Of a DNA stretch of 64,000 nt, positions 1 to 12,825 are shown in pieces. Source of the DNA: Hippophae tibetana (Eukaryota; Streptophyta; Magnoliopsida; Rosales; Elaeagnaceae); assembly GCA_037013495.1 (NCBI GenBank), contig CM072807.1:11907001-11971000 (forward strand), in the 5' to 3' direction. The notes beneath the pieces were generated by a model that saw nothing but the letters and a program-made list of their open reading frames with translations, had not been told where the DNA came from and did no database searches. Every line of letters starts with the position of its first letter. Position 1 is the first letter of the stretch. Both the position numbers and the translations under genes were made by a program.

Positions 1-185
1 AAGTTGATGATAAAAAGAAGTAGATAAAGAATTTAGTAAATGAATAGTATGTGATAAATAACATAAGCTTTCTAATCAAAGTTTAAACTTCAGTATGTAG
101 AGACATACACCATTTAAACTCTGATTGTATCAGCCACACATTTGAGCACAACATCAGATATAATGAGGTAAGCCCACATAAAAAC

Positions 186-1751
186 TAATAACTATATGAA
201 GGTAGAGTCATTAATGCACTTGTATACTTAATATTTTGTAGTTTTATTCAATAAATAGTATTTTTTTAGGTTAAAAATATTAAATATGATTTTTGGTGAA
301 AAGGAGTAAAAATGTATTTTTCGAGATTTTTTTTGAATATTTTGAACTTTTTATGGATTTTTTACCGTAGGATCAATCAAAAAAAGGCACGTGAATGTCA
401 CACAAGTAAGAGGAGTCAATTGGAACACATTGTGGGTATAGTTGACTAGTAATTTCCACATGAATGCCATGTAAGAAAAAAGGAACCAATTGGGGAGTGC
501 CACATGTATCAGGTGATGCAAGTATTGCCACCTGTTGACACGACATTCAATATGATTTTCATAGTGTTGTTAACGAGCATGACACGCGTGGTAAGAGGAT
601 TCATCCATTATTTCTACAAGGGTTCCATATAATCTATATCAATGAATCACGATGTGTCACGTGATGTTGACTCAGCACGCGTTGACCACGACCAATCCAC
701 TTAGCCATGAATCACATACTGAATTATTCAATATTTCTTTCGTGTCATGTGTTGCAATCATATTGGCCAAAGTTGTTTAATTTCCTTTTTTATCTCATTC
801 CTTGATCTGAAGCTGATATGATGGACTAGATTTTACCTAAGCCTAATTTAACCCCTAATTTCCCCCAAACCCTATGAGCTAAATTTGACATTTTTTTTTA
901 TCAATTTTTGGTGGCAAGAAGAATGAAAAATATAGAAAAATTCAAAAGGAGATACAATTTGATGGAGATTCAAGAGAAGATTAGTGCTACAATTTAAGAT
1001 ATTGATTGTATTTATTCTTCTGGCCATTTCTTTATCAATTTTCATGTCTTTGTTTATGAAAAATATGAGCTTTATGAATAAAATTAGTCTAACTAATTTA
1101 TTAATCTAGAGGACTTATGAACTCAATGTTTTACATATGATTATTTAATATTTTATCCCAACTATGATTTAACTTTAATTATTTTATTTATTTTTTATGT
1201 TATTACTTAGTCAATAATTGATCTATAGAGATAATTAAATGAACTTAATAGAATTATTTAATTGTTTATCTTAATTAAATAACATGCGAAGTGTTTAGGA
1301 AAAGATGTATGTGATCCATAATTGATAAATTTAATTAGTATGCAATTTAATTAACGTGAGAGTATGATTAGGTTAATTATTATATGATATATATTTTACT
1401 TGATAGATGAATAAATAGTAGGTTAAATTTAATTAATCATGTAATTGATTGCTAATTATATTAAGGGATTCTAGTGATTCATATGTTTCGAAAATTGAAG
1501 GATTATGTATTTTTAGATATTTTCTCATATGTCTTCTTAGTTACTAGTTTTGAGTTAATAAATTACTACTATTTATTTTTAATTCTTTTAATTTTGCTTT
1601 CTTCAAACACAAAAAAATTGATATTTACTTTTCAATTTTAAAATTAGTTTCTAATAACATGATCTCCGTAAGAAAAATCTTTTTTATCATTATATTAATT
1701 GTTTGTGATACGTATACTTGCGTACTCATTGTACACAATTCGTGTCAATCA
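186..1751 (+). repeat. Left LTR of the gypsy element
   Basis: It starts near TAATAACTATATG, matching TGATAACTATATG at 4568, and ends in CACAATTCGTGTCAATCA, matching CACAATTCGTTTCAATCA at 6421. Many blocks between are shared in order, for example the Leu/Asn-codon-like 'tttattcaataaatagta' stretch near 246 and its partner near 4627. The first G of the canonical TG has become A. About 1.57 kb. Confidence 0.8.
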
Positions 1752-1757
1752 AGTTAT

Positions 1758-1775
1758 TGGTGTCGTTATTGGGGA
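1758..1775 (+). other. Primer-binding site of the gypsy element
   Basis: TGGTGTCGTTATTGGGGA lies six bases after the left LTR. It resembles the TGGCGCCGTTGCCGGGGA site that I recall for Athila/Tat elements, thought to be primed by tRNA-Asp. All four differences are C-to-T or G-to-A type transitions, as expected from decay of methylated cytosines. The tRNA assignment comes from memory of the family. Confidence 0.65.
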
Positions 1776-2183
1776 GTATAAACATTTAAAATTAATTTTT
1801 ATTTAAAGTTATTTTTCATTATTTATTTTTTTCGTAATTTTCATTTAAATTTTTTTTGACGTCTCCTTAATGCTATTAAAAACATAATTGGTTGTATTGC
1901 ATGAGTAGATTCCATAAGGGAGAAACCTTGACTTTACAGTCCCACTATTCCTTTCTATCAAAGACTGTGAAAGCAAAAGTTAGATACATAGTTTTTATAA
2001 TTTGTAGATGTTTTCAAAAAGTTGTATATAAATATACCATTTGTAGATGCATTTGAATAAATATATTCTAATGTCAAATTTTTGAAGGACATCTTGTCTA
2101 ATAAAATAAGGCTTATAGATAATGAAATAATAACCTTGATTGAAGATTGTAGGACCATCCTTGCTAGAAAACTACACTAAAAT

Positions 2184-2933
2184 TTGAAAGATCTGGATAG
2201 TTTTGACATTCTTTGTACAATGGGGAACATGAACTTTGACAAAGCATTTTGTGAGTTAGGTTCAAGCATTAATCTTATGGCATTATCAATCTTTAAGAGA
2301 TTATGGGTGGGTAAAGCCAAACCCTTTTCAATAACACTACAAATGATAGATAGATTAATTAAGCGATCTTGGGATGTGGTAGAAGATGTGTTGGTAAAAG
2401 TATACAGGTTCATCCTTTTGGTGAGTTCATTATACTGGACATAGAAGAGGACCGTAATATTTTTATTATACTTGGTCATCCATTCTTAGCAATTGAAAGA
2501 GTTCTCATTAACCTACAAAAAAGTGGAGCTTACAATGAGAATGAAAGATGAACAAGTAACATATAAAGTTTTTAAAACATCTGAACCCCCTGATATTGAT
2601 AATATTGATGAATGCTTTGGAATATATGTTACCGATCATGATGATGGCTTAAAAAAATCTATTAAGTCACCTACATTTAAAACTATTACACATGATGCTG
2701 TGAAAAATGAAGTAAATTTACCAAGAAAAAAATTAATCTATTTTAATTTTGAAAGTATGGAATCTATGATTGATATTGTTAATTGTGTGAATTATTTGGA
2801 GGTTACACCTCACATGTGTATACCTAATATTTTTGTGGAGAGTTTTGAGATGAGATCTAAGCTCAAACCATCTATTGTAGGGGTCACCAAGGTTAGACCT
2901 AACACCAAGAAGAAGAGTTTATTAGAGAGGTAA
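2184..2933 (+). pseudogene. Ty3/gypsy retroviral-type aspartic protease region, broken
   Basis: The first frame (2184-2444) contains an alignable protease start: a KDLDSF..CTMGN block, then CELGSSINLMALSIFK, where gypsy proteases normally have a D-L-G-A-S active site. Here the catalytic Asp is Glu. The match then moves to another frame (2369-2551, with ILGHPFLAI) and on to 2493-2933, with the acidic spacer typical after these proteases. At least two frame changes are therefore present. In the family this domain cleaves the Gag-Pol polyprotein. This copy cannot do so: the frame is broken and the active-site Asp is absent. Confidence 0.75.
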
Positions 2934-2936
2934 AAA

Positions 2937-3190
2937 AGTTGCTGTAAATATATAAATTAGATGAGCCACGATATAATGCTTATAAGAATGTCAAAAAGTA
3001 CAAAAAGAAAACAAAAATATGGTATTATAAGATAATTGAGCATCATGTTTTTAAACCAAAACATAAAGTACAATTGAATAATTCAAGACTCAAACTATTT
3101 CTGGGTAAACTTAATAGTAAATGGACAAAGAGGGATGCAACTAAGGAGTTAATATGATTGTCTAGTCAAAGATGTTAAACATGAATGGTA
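2937..3190 (+). pseudogene. Gypsy integrase C-terminal remnant
   Basis: Soon after the protease region the translation reads like the extreme end of gypsy Pol, with an 'NSRLKLFLGKL' block near 3080-3115 that resembles the usual NSRLKLFPGKL..W tail. Joining protease almost directly to this tail implies a large internal deletion removing RT, RNase H and the integrase core. Stops occur within about 250 bases on either side. The identification rests on this short conserved tail only. Confidence 0.55.
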
Positions 3191-4550
3191 GGGAGAAAAC
3201 CCAACATTATTTTACTTATATTTTTATTTTTTTGTTTTGTAAGTGAATAAATATATGGAGCAATGACGCAACAAGATTGGACAGGTTCAATAACAGATGT
3301 GTATCAAGACTAAAAGAGTTTTCTTACCTTTTTTATTTTTTTTATTTTTATATGTGCATATTGGCGACAATGTGCAATTTAAGTTTGTGGAATGGAACGT
3401 TTATCTCTATTTTAATATTTAATATGAATTTTTAATTTTTAGGATTTATTTTGGATATTTTTAATCATAATTTGGATAATAATTGAAAAATATATTAAAA
3501 CTAAATGCATGCATACGTGTTATAAATAAGGAATGTAACATACTTATTAAGATACTTACATTAATCTTATTATATGTTTGCTAGTTTTGATTGGATTGAT
3601 TCAAATTTTTATACACATATTCATGATTGGTTTTTGTGTTTTTATTGAGAGAAAATTTATGGTGAGTTATATGAGTTGATAAAATCTACCATATTTTAGA
3701 ATATATTTGATCGACCATTGAGGAGAAATCATAAATAGTATGTAGCATAAGAAATAATTTAGGCCTTATTTGAATCGATCGAGGTTTTCAAGGTAACCAT
3801 TATTAATATCTTTAGTCATTCATTTGAGTCTAATTAAGAAATTTTCATATCTTTAAGCCAAATTTTATGGCTAATCAATAAGCATTACATTTACCATTGC
3901 ACCTTTAGCTTGTATGAAAAGAAAAAAATGCAATCATGTATTATATTATAAAGTAAGGTAAAATATAATGCATCCTATTTAAAAAAATCACAATACAATT
4001 ATCCTTCTAAAAAAAACAAGTTTGAAGATATTGTGAAGTTATAAAAAAAGGATGTGGAATAAAAAATTTTGAAAAAATTTATATGATATGGTACACTAAA
4101 ATATCAAATAAATGCTCAATTGTAGTTAAAAAATGCACGATGAAATTACAAGCATGTAAAGCAATTATTGCTCTTTAGCTAAGTGCTTATTTATATTAGT
4201 GGAGTGGGATGTGAAAAATAGACTTATGAGATTTGCTCTAAGATTGAATTGATTAGCATGTGTTATATAGGTTGATTTTATGAGTGCATTGGATGAATTC
4301 ATTTATAAAATACATACACATATGATTCAATTCGTCAAAAACCTTTCATATCCTTTTATTGAGGGAACATTGATTGATGAATATGCAAACCTTTTCATAT
4401 TGGGATTATACGACTGCTGAGGGGGATAGTTTTTCCTAAATATGCATGCATATATATATATATATATATATATTTATAAATATATTTATAAATATACTAC
4501 TCGTATAATTTTATTTAATTATACTTATCTTTACTTGACAGCAAGCAAAA

Positions 4551-4567
4551 ATTTAAGTTTGAGGGTG
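4551..4567 (+). other. Polypurine-tract region before the right LTR
   Basis: TTTAAGTTTGAGGGTG directly precedes the TGATAAC start of the right LTR. Plant gypsy elements commonly have a TTTGGGGGTGTGAT arrangement here, where plus-strand synthesis is primed; one G is replaced by A. Confidence 0.6.
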
Positions 4568-6421
4568 TGATAACTATATGCAATTAGAGTCATTACTGCA
4601 TTTTTTTGTTTAATATTTATTCGTTTTATTCAATAAGTAGTACTTTTAGGGTTAAAAATATTAAGGTATAAATTTTCAAGTGAAAGAGAGTGGAAAATAT
4701 ATTTTTGAAAATTTTCTAAAAGTTTTAGGATTTTTTAAGCAAGAATAGGACACATGGACACCACGTAAGCAAACAGGGCCAATCGGAGCACGCTGCATGT
4801 ATCAAGGGATATGGGTCTTATCACATTTCAACCCAACATTCATTACGAGTTTTATTGAGCAATCAACGAGCATGTCAAGTGTCATCACGAGATTCGTTCA
4901 TTCGCTCCAACAACGTGCCATAAAATCTAGATAAACGAATTGTTGCATGCCATGTGTCATTGAATCAACAAGCTTTGACTGTGACCAGTCTTTTTTTCCA
5001 CACATTACAAGTAAGGGTATCCATGGTCCAGTTTTGGGTAAAATAAATTTAACCGGACTAGGCCATTTATATTACTCAAATAGAACTGAACCAAACCGTT
5101 TAATTATTAAAAATATTGAATCAAACAATTTGATTAACGGTTTGGTCTGGTTAATAATACATAAATATGATACACCTAATGATATACTTTTGATTAAAAT
5201 ATGAGAAATTTAATCAAAGGTTTGTGAGAAATAATATAGAAAATTTAATATATTATTAAATCGATCCGATCTGGTGTGATAATTTGGAAACAGTTTTAAT
5301 TAATACAAAGTAGACCGAACCGTTTGATTTATAAAACCGTTTGATTTGGTCCAATATGGTCCAGTTTTCTGATTTCATCGTGTTCGGCTTAGTTTTTGGA
5401 CACCCCTAATTACGAGTTGATTCACCCAGTATTTCTTCCATGCCATGTCTCACGATCCCATTGGCCAACATTGTTTAATTTTTCTTTTTCATCTCAATCT
5501 TTAATCTGAAGCTAATGTGATGATTCATATTCTATCTAAGCCTAATTTAACCTCCTAATTGCACCAAAAATCCTACTAGCCTAATTTACAATTTTTTTAA
5601 TCATGTTTTGGTACCAAGAAGTGGGAAAAATATAGAAAAAGTTTAAAGGAAGATACAATTTGATGGAGATTTAAGAGCAGAATGGTGATAAAATTTAAGA
5701 GATTGATTGCATTTATTATTCCTCTTATTTATTTATCAATTTTTATGTCGTTCTTTTTGAAAAATTTGAGTTTTATGAATAAAATTATATATAGTTAATT
5801 TATTAATCTATGGATATTATGAATTAATTTTTTACATGTGATGATTTAATATTTTATTACAATTATGATTTCAATTCAATTATATTATTTAAATTGATTT
5901 TTATATTATTAATTGTTTGACCAACAATTGATCTATAGAGACAATTAAATAGATTTAAGAAAATTATTTAATTACTTGTTTTGATTAAATAACATGCATA
6001 GTTTATAGACAAAGATATATGATTCTTATGTAAGTGATCTATAATTGATGAACTTAATAAGTAATATGCAATTTGATTGATATAAGAGTATGATTAGATT
6101 AATTATTATATAATGTGTAGTTTAATTTAGAGATAAATATATATTAAGTTAGATTTAATTGATCATGTAATTGATTAGTAATTATATTGAGAGATTTTAT
6201 TAATTCACATGTTTTATAAATTAAGGGATTAAGTATTTATAGATATTTTCTTATATGTTTTCTTATCTGCTAACTTTTAGTTCTTTTAATTTTATGTTTT
6301 AAAAACACATAAAATTGTTCTTTAAATTTTAGTTTTAAAATTAATTTCTAATAATATAATATTTTCTTATTATTATATTATTTGTTTACAAAGTTTTATT
6401 ATTCACAATTCGTTTCAATCA
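4568..6421 (+). repeat. Right LTR of the gypsy element, interrupted by a MITE
   Basis: It is collinear with 186-1751 on both sides of a roughly 400-base stretch (5012-5408) that has no counterpart in the left LTR. Removing that stretch gives about 1.46 kb, close to the left copy. Many point differences and small indels separate the two LTRs, so the insertion is old. Confidence 0.8.
5012..5408. mobile_element. hAT-like MITE inserted in the right LTR
   Basis: The segment begins TAAGGGTATCCA and ends TGGACACCCCTA, an imperfect terminal inverted repeat. It is flanked by an 8-bp near-duplication, ATTACAAG (5004-5011) and ATTACGAG (5409-5416). An 8-bp TSD with short TIRs is the hAT signature. It has no coding capacity; an open frame at 4947-5204 runs across its left edge and is fortuitous. 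The interior is rich in 'aaccg/cggtt' words in both orientations. Confidence 0.75.
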
Positions 6422-8600
6422 TTGAGATTAGAATAATCACAAAATCATGTTATATTATATATAAGTAAGGAATGATGTGATTTATTTATACTTTGTTCTT
6501 GTACACTTTTCGACATGCAACAAAATTGAGACTAGTATTAATTATCTTGAACATTTTTAATAAATGTTATATATAAATTAAAGGTTTATTATTTTTTATA
6601 TATAAATAAGTTATACATTATTGAGTTTAAAACTTAATGACAATTAATTTTAAATTAAGACTTTTAAGTTAAATTGATTGGTTCTTATATTTTATTTTAT
6701 TTCTCCCATAAATTATAGATTTATAATAATTTTATATTATAGTGATAATTTGTATAAAAAATCATGTAAATAAGGGATAACTACTAATTTAAAAGAAATA
6801 TATTTAACCTTAAAATTATTGACTAACAATATTTAACTTCATTAAAAGGGATTTTTTACTTTATGGGAAGAAATTAGTTAAGTTTTATTTAACCAGCTAT
6901 AAAATTTGTATAAATACCAACAAATTTGATACTTAATAATGTATATTTTATTTATGTATGTAAAGATTTGGTATTTCACTTTTAATTATGGATGTATAAA
7001 TATATATATTTAATTAAAAAAATGATATAAATAATAAATTTAAGCTTATCTTCTTACGCAAACCGACCATCCGAAGTTTATTCATAAAATAAATTTTCTT
7101 AGTGTTTCTTTACTATATTAAAAAAACAATTAGAAAAATTTCTTTATAAATCAACTTGTTTAAAACAAATAAAAATATCCAAAATATTTTTTCAAACAAA
7201 ATACTTGTTAGTAGTTATCAAAATAGTTACTTTTAAAAGTAGTTATTCCCTCACACCTCCTCAACATATTTATGTAATAACAAGTTGAATAATTAATAAA
7301 AATTTTAAATAATTTTAATACGTGTGATTAATGCAAATAATTGTAAATATCTTTATGAGTTGCATATATCTTATTTATTAGTCCAAGTATGAGTAACCCA
7401 AGCCAACTCAATAACATATATTTTTAATGAACTAACTACATAAATATATTTATATTTCTATATGCTTTATATTTCAGTTTTTTTTATTCGATACATTTAC
7501 TTTTTATTCTCACATTTTGATTCAATTTTTTTTTCTTACAATTTTAGTCCCTTTATATTTAAATTTTTACACTTTAATTTCTTATTTTTTATATTTTTAA
7601 AATTTAATTTCAAGTTAGTCTCAAATTTTAGATTAAGTGTGTAAAAATTAAATAGTAAATGATCAAATTATTAAAAATAAAAATAAGAGTACCAAAAGGT
7701 AAAAAAATAAAAATAAAGTAATAACATCAATATAAAAAACCAATAAGAGGATAAAATAGTAGAATATAAAAAAATATGAATTATTTGCATTCTTTAGCTT
7801 CAAAAGAATAAAAAAATAAGCCGCACAAAAATTAAAAAAAAATAAAAGGTGAATTTAAAAAAAAATAAAGAGACTAAAGTATAAAAATTAAAAAGTAAAA
7901 AAAAAATTAAATCATAAAAAAAGGTAGAATATATATATATATATTTATTTTTTTTAATTTTCCCTTTTCTATCAATGCAATGCAAATATTAAAAAGGAAG
8001 ATTAGTCATACTAGTCTTTCATATTATAAAATTAGTATCGATTAACTTCTTATATTTTAAAAGGTGTTTTATGATCTTGAAATTTTAAAAAATAATCAAT
8101 TAAATATAAATATTACTATTTTAATAATTTCTTTATTAAAACATTATTTTTCTATTGTTGAATAATTAAAACACAATAAAATACGAGTTATTAAAAAGAT
8201 AAACATGAAATTTAATATAAAATTATTTAAGAAAAATTCAAAAATATTAATATTATAACAAAAATTAGTTAAATACATATTTTTATTTTTAAAAGATAAA
8301 TAAAATATTAAAATAAATATTTTGTGAAAAATACTTTATATTAATTGTCATTGTGAAAGAATTAAGTTTTAGTCGAATTTTAATTAGTTGATAAGAAATA
8401 TATTATTTTAATAAAAAATTTAAAATAATATTATTTATGTTAAATTGATTATTTTTTAAAATTTAATGAATTCAATAATATTTTTTTAAAATTTGATGAA
8501 ACAAACACATTCTAAAACCTAGAATTTTCTCTAATAAAATATATATTTAAGAAGTATTGTGACTTATCCAACTTATATGAAATATTTTGAAAAAATCCCA
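6422..8600. other. AT-rich spacer, nothing recognised
   Basis: This is very AT-rich, with homopolymer runs and short TA tracts (for example near 7927-7944). The open frames at 7462-7644 and 7800-7985 are low-complexity Phe/Tyr/Lys-rich translations of T or A runs and are not credible genes. I see no LTR, TIR or conserved protein block. Confidence 0.6.
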
Positions 8601-8949
8601 TTTATTAGTACAAAACACCAACTCTCATCTCTCTCGCCCCCTCTCTTACGCAACCCCTACAAAAACTCCACCCTCACCAAGCTTAGCACCAACGTAACTC
8701 TCTTTTGACGCCTCAAATCCACTAATCACCACCATTTTGTTGATATTTTTTCTAATTTTACTCCTCATTCTATCAACCATTTTTTCTTAATTGCAATATT
8801 TGTAGATATGTTTTTAATTGATTTTTAGGTATTTATAATAACCAAATTTTAAATTCCTATCCATTAGCATTTTAGGGATGAAACAAATGTAAAAAATCAA
8901 AAAAATGGTTGGAAAATAACAATGGGGTGTTAGGGAGTTCTAGATGTAG

Positions 8950-9190
8950 AAGATGATCCGTTCGATAAACCTTATTGTATCGAACATAAATGATTGGTTC
9001 GATAATCCTTATAGAACATAAATGGTTTGTTCAATTAACCTATACTGAAAATAAATGATTGGGCTAGTTGGCCTTTATCGAATATACCTATTTAATTCGG
9101 TTAGTCTTTATAGAACATATCTATTTGGTTTGATTGACCTCATAGAACCTTACTAATATTTTCATATATTCCTTATCGAACCTTAGTTTT
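8950..9190. repeat. Imperfect tandem repeats with TTCGATA/TATAGAA core, left array
   Basis: About six units of 32-36 bases, each resembling GGTTCGATAATCCTTATAG followed by AACATAAATGATT. Unit starts lie near 8970, 8995, 9028, 9058, 9096 and 9127. Each unit is partly self-complementary. A similar array occurs at 15590-15790. Confidence 0.6.
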
Positions 9191-9529
9191 TTTGTGATTT
9201 TGTTGATCATGATTATAATGATAAAGTGGTTGCAACATTTTATATATATTAATGAATTTAGTGTTTTTTGTTAAAAAAAATAGAAAAGATGATTGTTTAA
9301 GGGAAAATTGTGATCTCATATTTATTTGGTTACATTGAGATTAGACATAACTTTATATTTAAGCATAAATAGAATTATATGCATATTATTTTAGATAATC
9401 GCTTTCTTGTGTTTCAATTTGAACTTGTAATTGAATGTGGCATTTATTATTTTAGAATGAAAAAAAATCAAAAAGTGATTTTTTATTTTATGTATGATTA
9501 AACAACCCCAAAATTGATTTTTATAGGAG

Positions 9530-11275
9530 AAGAAATGAAGAATTATATGAAGTGCAAGATCATATGTATAAGAGAAGAAAAATAAGAGAAATATCGTCAG
9601 TAGGTCCTTCATTTGTTTTGGATATTATAATGGACCATATATTTATAGAGATTATGGTGGATCCTTCTTTAAACATGTCAATTGACCCCAATTATGATAT
9701 GTCAGTTAAGGAGGAGATTCTTCAACATGAAGACATAAGTGGCTTATCTCCAAATAGTGAAGTTAATATGTCCATACTGAAGAATTTTAAAACACACTTA
9801 GCATACGAAATTTGGAACAAAGTTGTAAGTATGATAAAAGTAAAATGTAATAATTATATTTATAATATTAATTTAATTATTTATAATTATATCATGTATT
9901 TTTAGGATAATCATGATTTGTTAAGACCTATTGGTCATTCTAGAGGATAGAGTGACTCGGATCTTAATCAATCTCATAATCAACATATTGCACAACACAT
10001 ACATCAGTCAAGACTTGCTTATTTATACCACATCACGTACAAACATACCAACAAGGTATTGATATCTATATTTATTGAGATATGCCATCCAAAGATTAAT
10101 ACATTTCACATGCCATTTGATGAGATGACTATCACCTTATATAATGTACAACAATTGTTAGGCCTCTAGATTACTAGAAAGGCTTGCACTGAAATGAAAT
10201 TAAGTAGGAGTGATACTATGGGTAAGTATAGATGTAACGAAGGACTAGCAGAGTTAAAAAAGATCGTATGTCAAATTAAGTTGGTTAAGGAGTCTATTTA
10301 CTACTTTTTTCACTATTGATAGATTTTAGACAGTAAAAATCAACATGCTTATGGTGTCATTGCATTGGCTTATTTATATCTATTGTTAGGAACAACTAGT
10401 CGATATGTTATCAAGCAGGTATCTGGATATTTGACTTTGCTACATGCATCTATTTATGAGCATTTTCCTACATATGCTTTGTCACTAAACCCAAAATACA
10501 AGAGCCAACTTCCATGTGTACAATGTTCAGGGTTGAACACCCGTGGTTCTGTAAACAAGAAATTGTTAAAGAAGTTGAGGGAGACACTAGATGATTTGAA
10601 AGCATATGACGTATGTTACTATTCTTTTATGTATTTTAAGTTAATGATATTTGTTTAAATTTGTGATTTATATTAATTTTTTTATGTTTTATTTCCATTT
10701 TCCAAGTTAATCGAGATTCATTTTGTACTAATATTCCAAAGATAACATTTTTTTACGGATGTCTTTGTTTTTTGGGACTCATCAAACCTTATTCTATTCT
10801 TAGGGTGTTACACCAATTTAAGCATATTCAAACTATTCCACCCAATCTAATTGAGCATTCTACAGTTAATAGAGGGTCCGATCCGAAAATGTACAAGGTG
10901 AAATTTCATTATGCAGATCAGTATTGGACAAGTTAGGATAGTTATGTCTTATCTCAACAGTCGAGGTGTAATTGATACTTTCTTATTTGATTATTCTTCA
11001 TACTACATACAATGGTATCAAAATATATCACATATGAGAGTACAAAACCTAATACATAGATTAACATAGAGTAGGTCGATAATAAGGATGACGACATCTC
11101 AAACACATCGTGCATACCAACATACAAAAAGAGATGTGACTATTAGTATTCATAACATGATTTTGCATTACATACTAACTTTTTGTTGTTTGTATTTTTT
11201 AGGGTGTGAAAGAAGCATTGGATATTGTTGAGCATGCATTATTAAGAGGAAAAGAGAAACCAACTAAGAAATGAT
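9530..11275 (+). pseudogene. Plant mobile domain (PMD, MAIN-like) gene, degenerate
   Basis: Translations in several frames follow the order of the plant mobile domain found in MAIN/MAIL proteins and in transposons. First comes a leader at about 9552-9823. Then near 10095-10165 there is an 'NTFHMPFDEMTITLYNVQQ' block, at 10365-10610 'AYLYLLLGTT..VSGYLTLLHASIYEHFP', and near 10800-10935 a weaker 'LHQFKHIQTIPPN' block. A short tail is at 11203-11272. Introns are suggested by GTAAGT at about 9824 with TTTTTAG before 9906, and by GTATGT at about 10610. In-frame stops and shifts (for example after the Leu-Gly-Leu at about 10167 and in the stretch around 10310) make it a pseudogene. PMD function is thought to involve transposon silencing or transposition; this copy is probably inert. 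Confidence 0.65.
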
Positions 11276-11622
11276 ATAAGAAATTCAAGAAGTTTCAAAT
11301 TATCTTGTAAGGATGTGTTAGTTCATCAACCACAAATGCTCATAAACCATATTCTAGTTAGATGAATTCATTGGACAATTAATTAATTATTTTAAGTTTT
11401 TAATTGTATTTATAAACATTTGTGTGTTTGTCTTCGAACTTTTGCACAATCACACTTGGTAAAGTCAAATAATACTTAATCTACCCTCTCAGATTCTTTC
11501 AAAATAAGCTATAATACAGTTAGTGAAACAAATCTTCTTAACTCTTTAAATAGACACTTAGGCTTAAAATGAAGATGGGTTATAGTGAAGCTCATCTCAA
11601 ATGAAGATTTAATTTGTGTATG

Positions 11623-12560
11623 TTAGAGCTCCAGTAATTGGTGAATATTATCCCAGTTATGTACCAAGTTGCTTTGTGATGTCTTCAATTTTCGTTTCAA
11701 CACCAAATGTGCATTTTCTATCCCATTTGTTGTTATACTTCCTAAATGCATATGTAAGTATATCCAAGCTGAAATAATTTTTTTTTTGTTTGGATTCAGC
11801 CATACATTTTTCACATAATCAATCGCTTCTTAATATTCGAAAAAATTGCTCTCATGATAATGTATGTTCAAATTATATTCTTCAGTAGACTTGGATAATA
11901 TAACATTACACCATAAATTGTTGAAAGCTTTCCATCATTCCTTATCTTTGAATAATTTATTTGTATTTGCTAGTACATTCTTGAAAATATGTCATCTATA
12001 AAGATGGTGAACATGTGTGGGAAATACTTATCTACATGTGATTTCATTCATAAGAGGATTTTGTCTATTTGTTATAATGACACTAGATGTAATTTTTTCG
12101 TTCATCAAAGATTTCATTCTCTTTAATACCTAACGATAATTATCCTCATTTTAAAATTTTAGTTATGTACACACAAAAGAATATTTCATTTGTAGAAGTA
12201 ACCCTAACAATCTTAAGAAACATCATTTTATACTTGTTAGTCTTGTAGGCACAATCCATGATAATCACATGAGAAAAAACTCTTAACAAATCAATAGATA
12301 CTAGATTAGCAAAAAATAAGTCTGTAATAACCTCATCAACATCATTGTTCCTATTCCATTATGTATAATTGTGAAGAACCAACAAAAGCATCAATTGTTA
12401 GAAAATTGACATTCCATCTTGTTCTTTGAGTTTTGCTTTTAACGAATATTGTAAATATGTTTTATTATACTACAATTTTTCTCATTATATTGCTTCATCC
12501 TATAGAAAATATGTTTGGGCATAACATTGCACTTTGGCATATCAATTTGTAAATTTATCT
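11623..12560 (-). pseudogene. MULE (Mutator-like) transposase remnant
   Basis: Read on the minus strand, the region near 12180-12265 gives 'VIIMDCAYKTNKYKM', the first catalytic-Asp block of MULE transposases. Near 11930-12000 it gives 'HIFKNVLANTNKLFKDKE', and at 11623-11814 'WLNPNKKKIISAWIYLHMH', then the 'TTNGIENAHLVLKR' block typical just beyond the core. Several in-frame stops separate them, some at positions where the family has Trp. The 5' part lies on the far side of the CACTA insertion, near 15270-15440. MULE transposases cut and paste DNA using a DDE active site; this copy is not functional. Confidence 0.7.
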
Positions 12561-12825
12561 CTTCATTAATTAGTTTTCTTATACATAGATGATATTTAAG
12601 ATATCATGTTAATTGGTGATTATGTGTACCACAATTCATCGTCAACTTTCAATGAGAACTAATTTCTATCATTCTTTCTTTTAAATAAAATAAACAATTA
12701 CGTTTTCTTAATCTAATTTGCTTCTTCTTCTCATCCTTTTTTTTATCCTCACGGTCTTTTTACTACTACAAAATGGGCCATTAAAGTCGGGTTTTTAACC
12801 AAATTTAAATTGAAAGACTTAAAAT

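Larger units (their letters stand above)
186..6421 (+). mobile_element. Degenerate Ty3/gypsy LTR retrotransposon (Athila/Tat-like)
   Basis: Two long segments (186-1751 and 4568-6421) are collinear diverged copies of one another and act as LTRs. A primer-binding-site-like motif follows the left copy and a polypurine-tract-like motif precedes the right copy. Between them are only a retroviral-type protease region and an integrase C-terminal remnant, so gag, reverse transcriptase, RNase H and most of integrase are missing. The internal part is only about 2.8 kb and also holds a short TA microsatellite near 4450-4473. I could not find a convincing 5-bp target duplication. The Athila/Tat assignment rests on the PBS type and protease wording and is an inference. 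Confidence 0.8.

Noticed and set aside
4947-5204. Open frame of 85 codons in the right gypsy LTR
   Set aside because: It runs from LTR sequence into the MITE, so it is a product of the insertion and has no conserved content.
7462-7985. Open frames rich in Phe, Tyr and Lys on both strands
   Set aside because: Translations of homopolymeric A/T runs; no motif and no codon bias.
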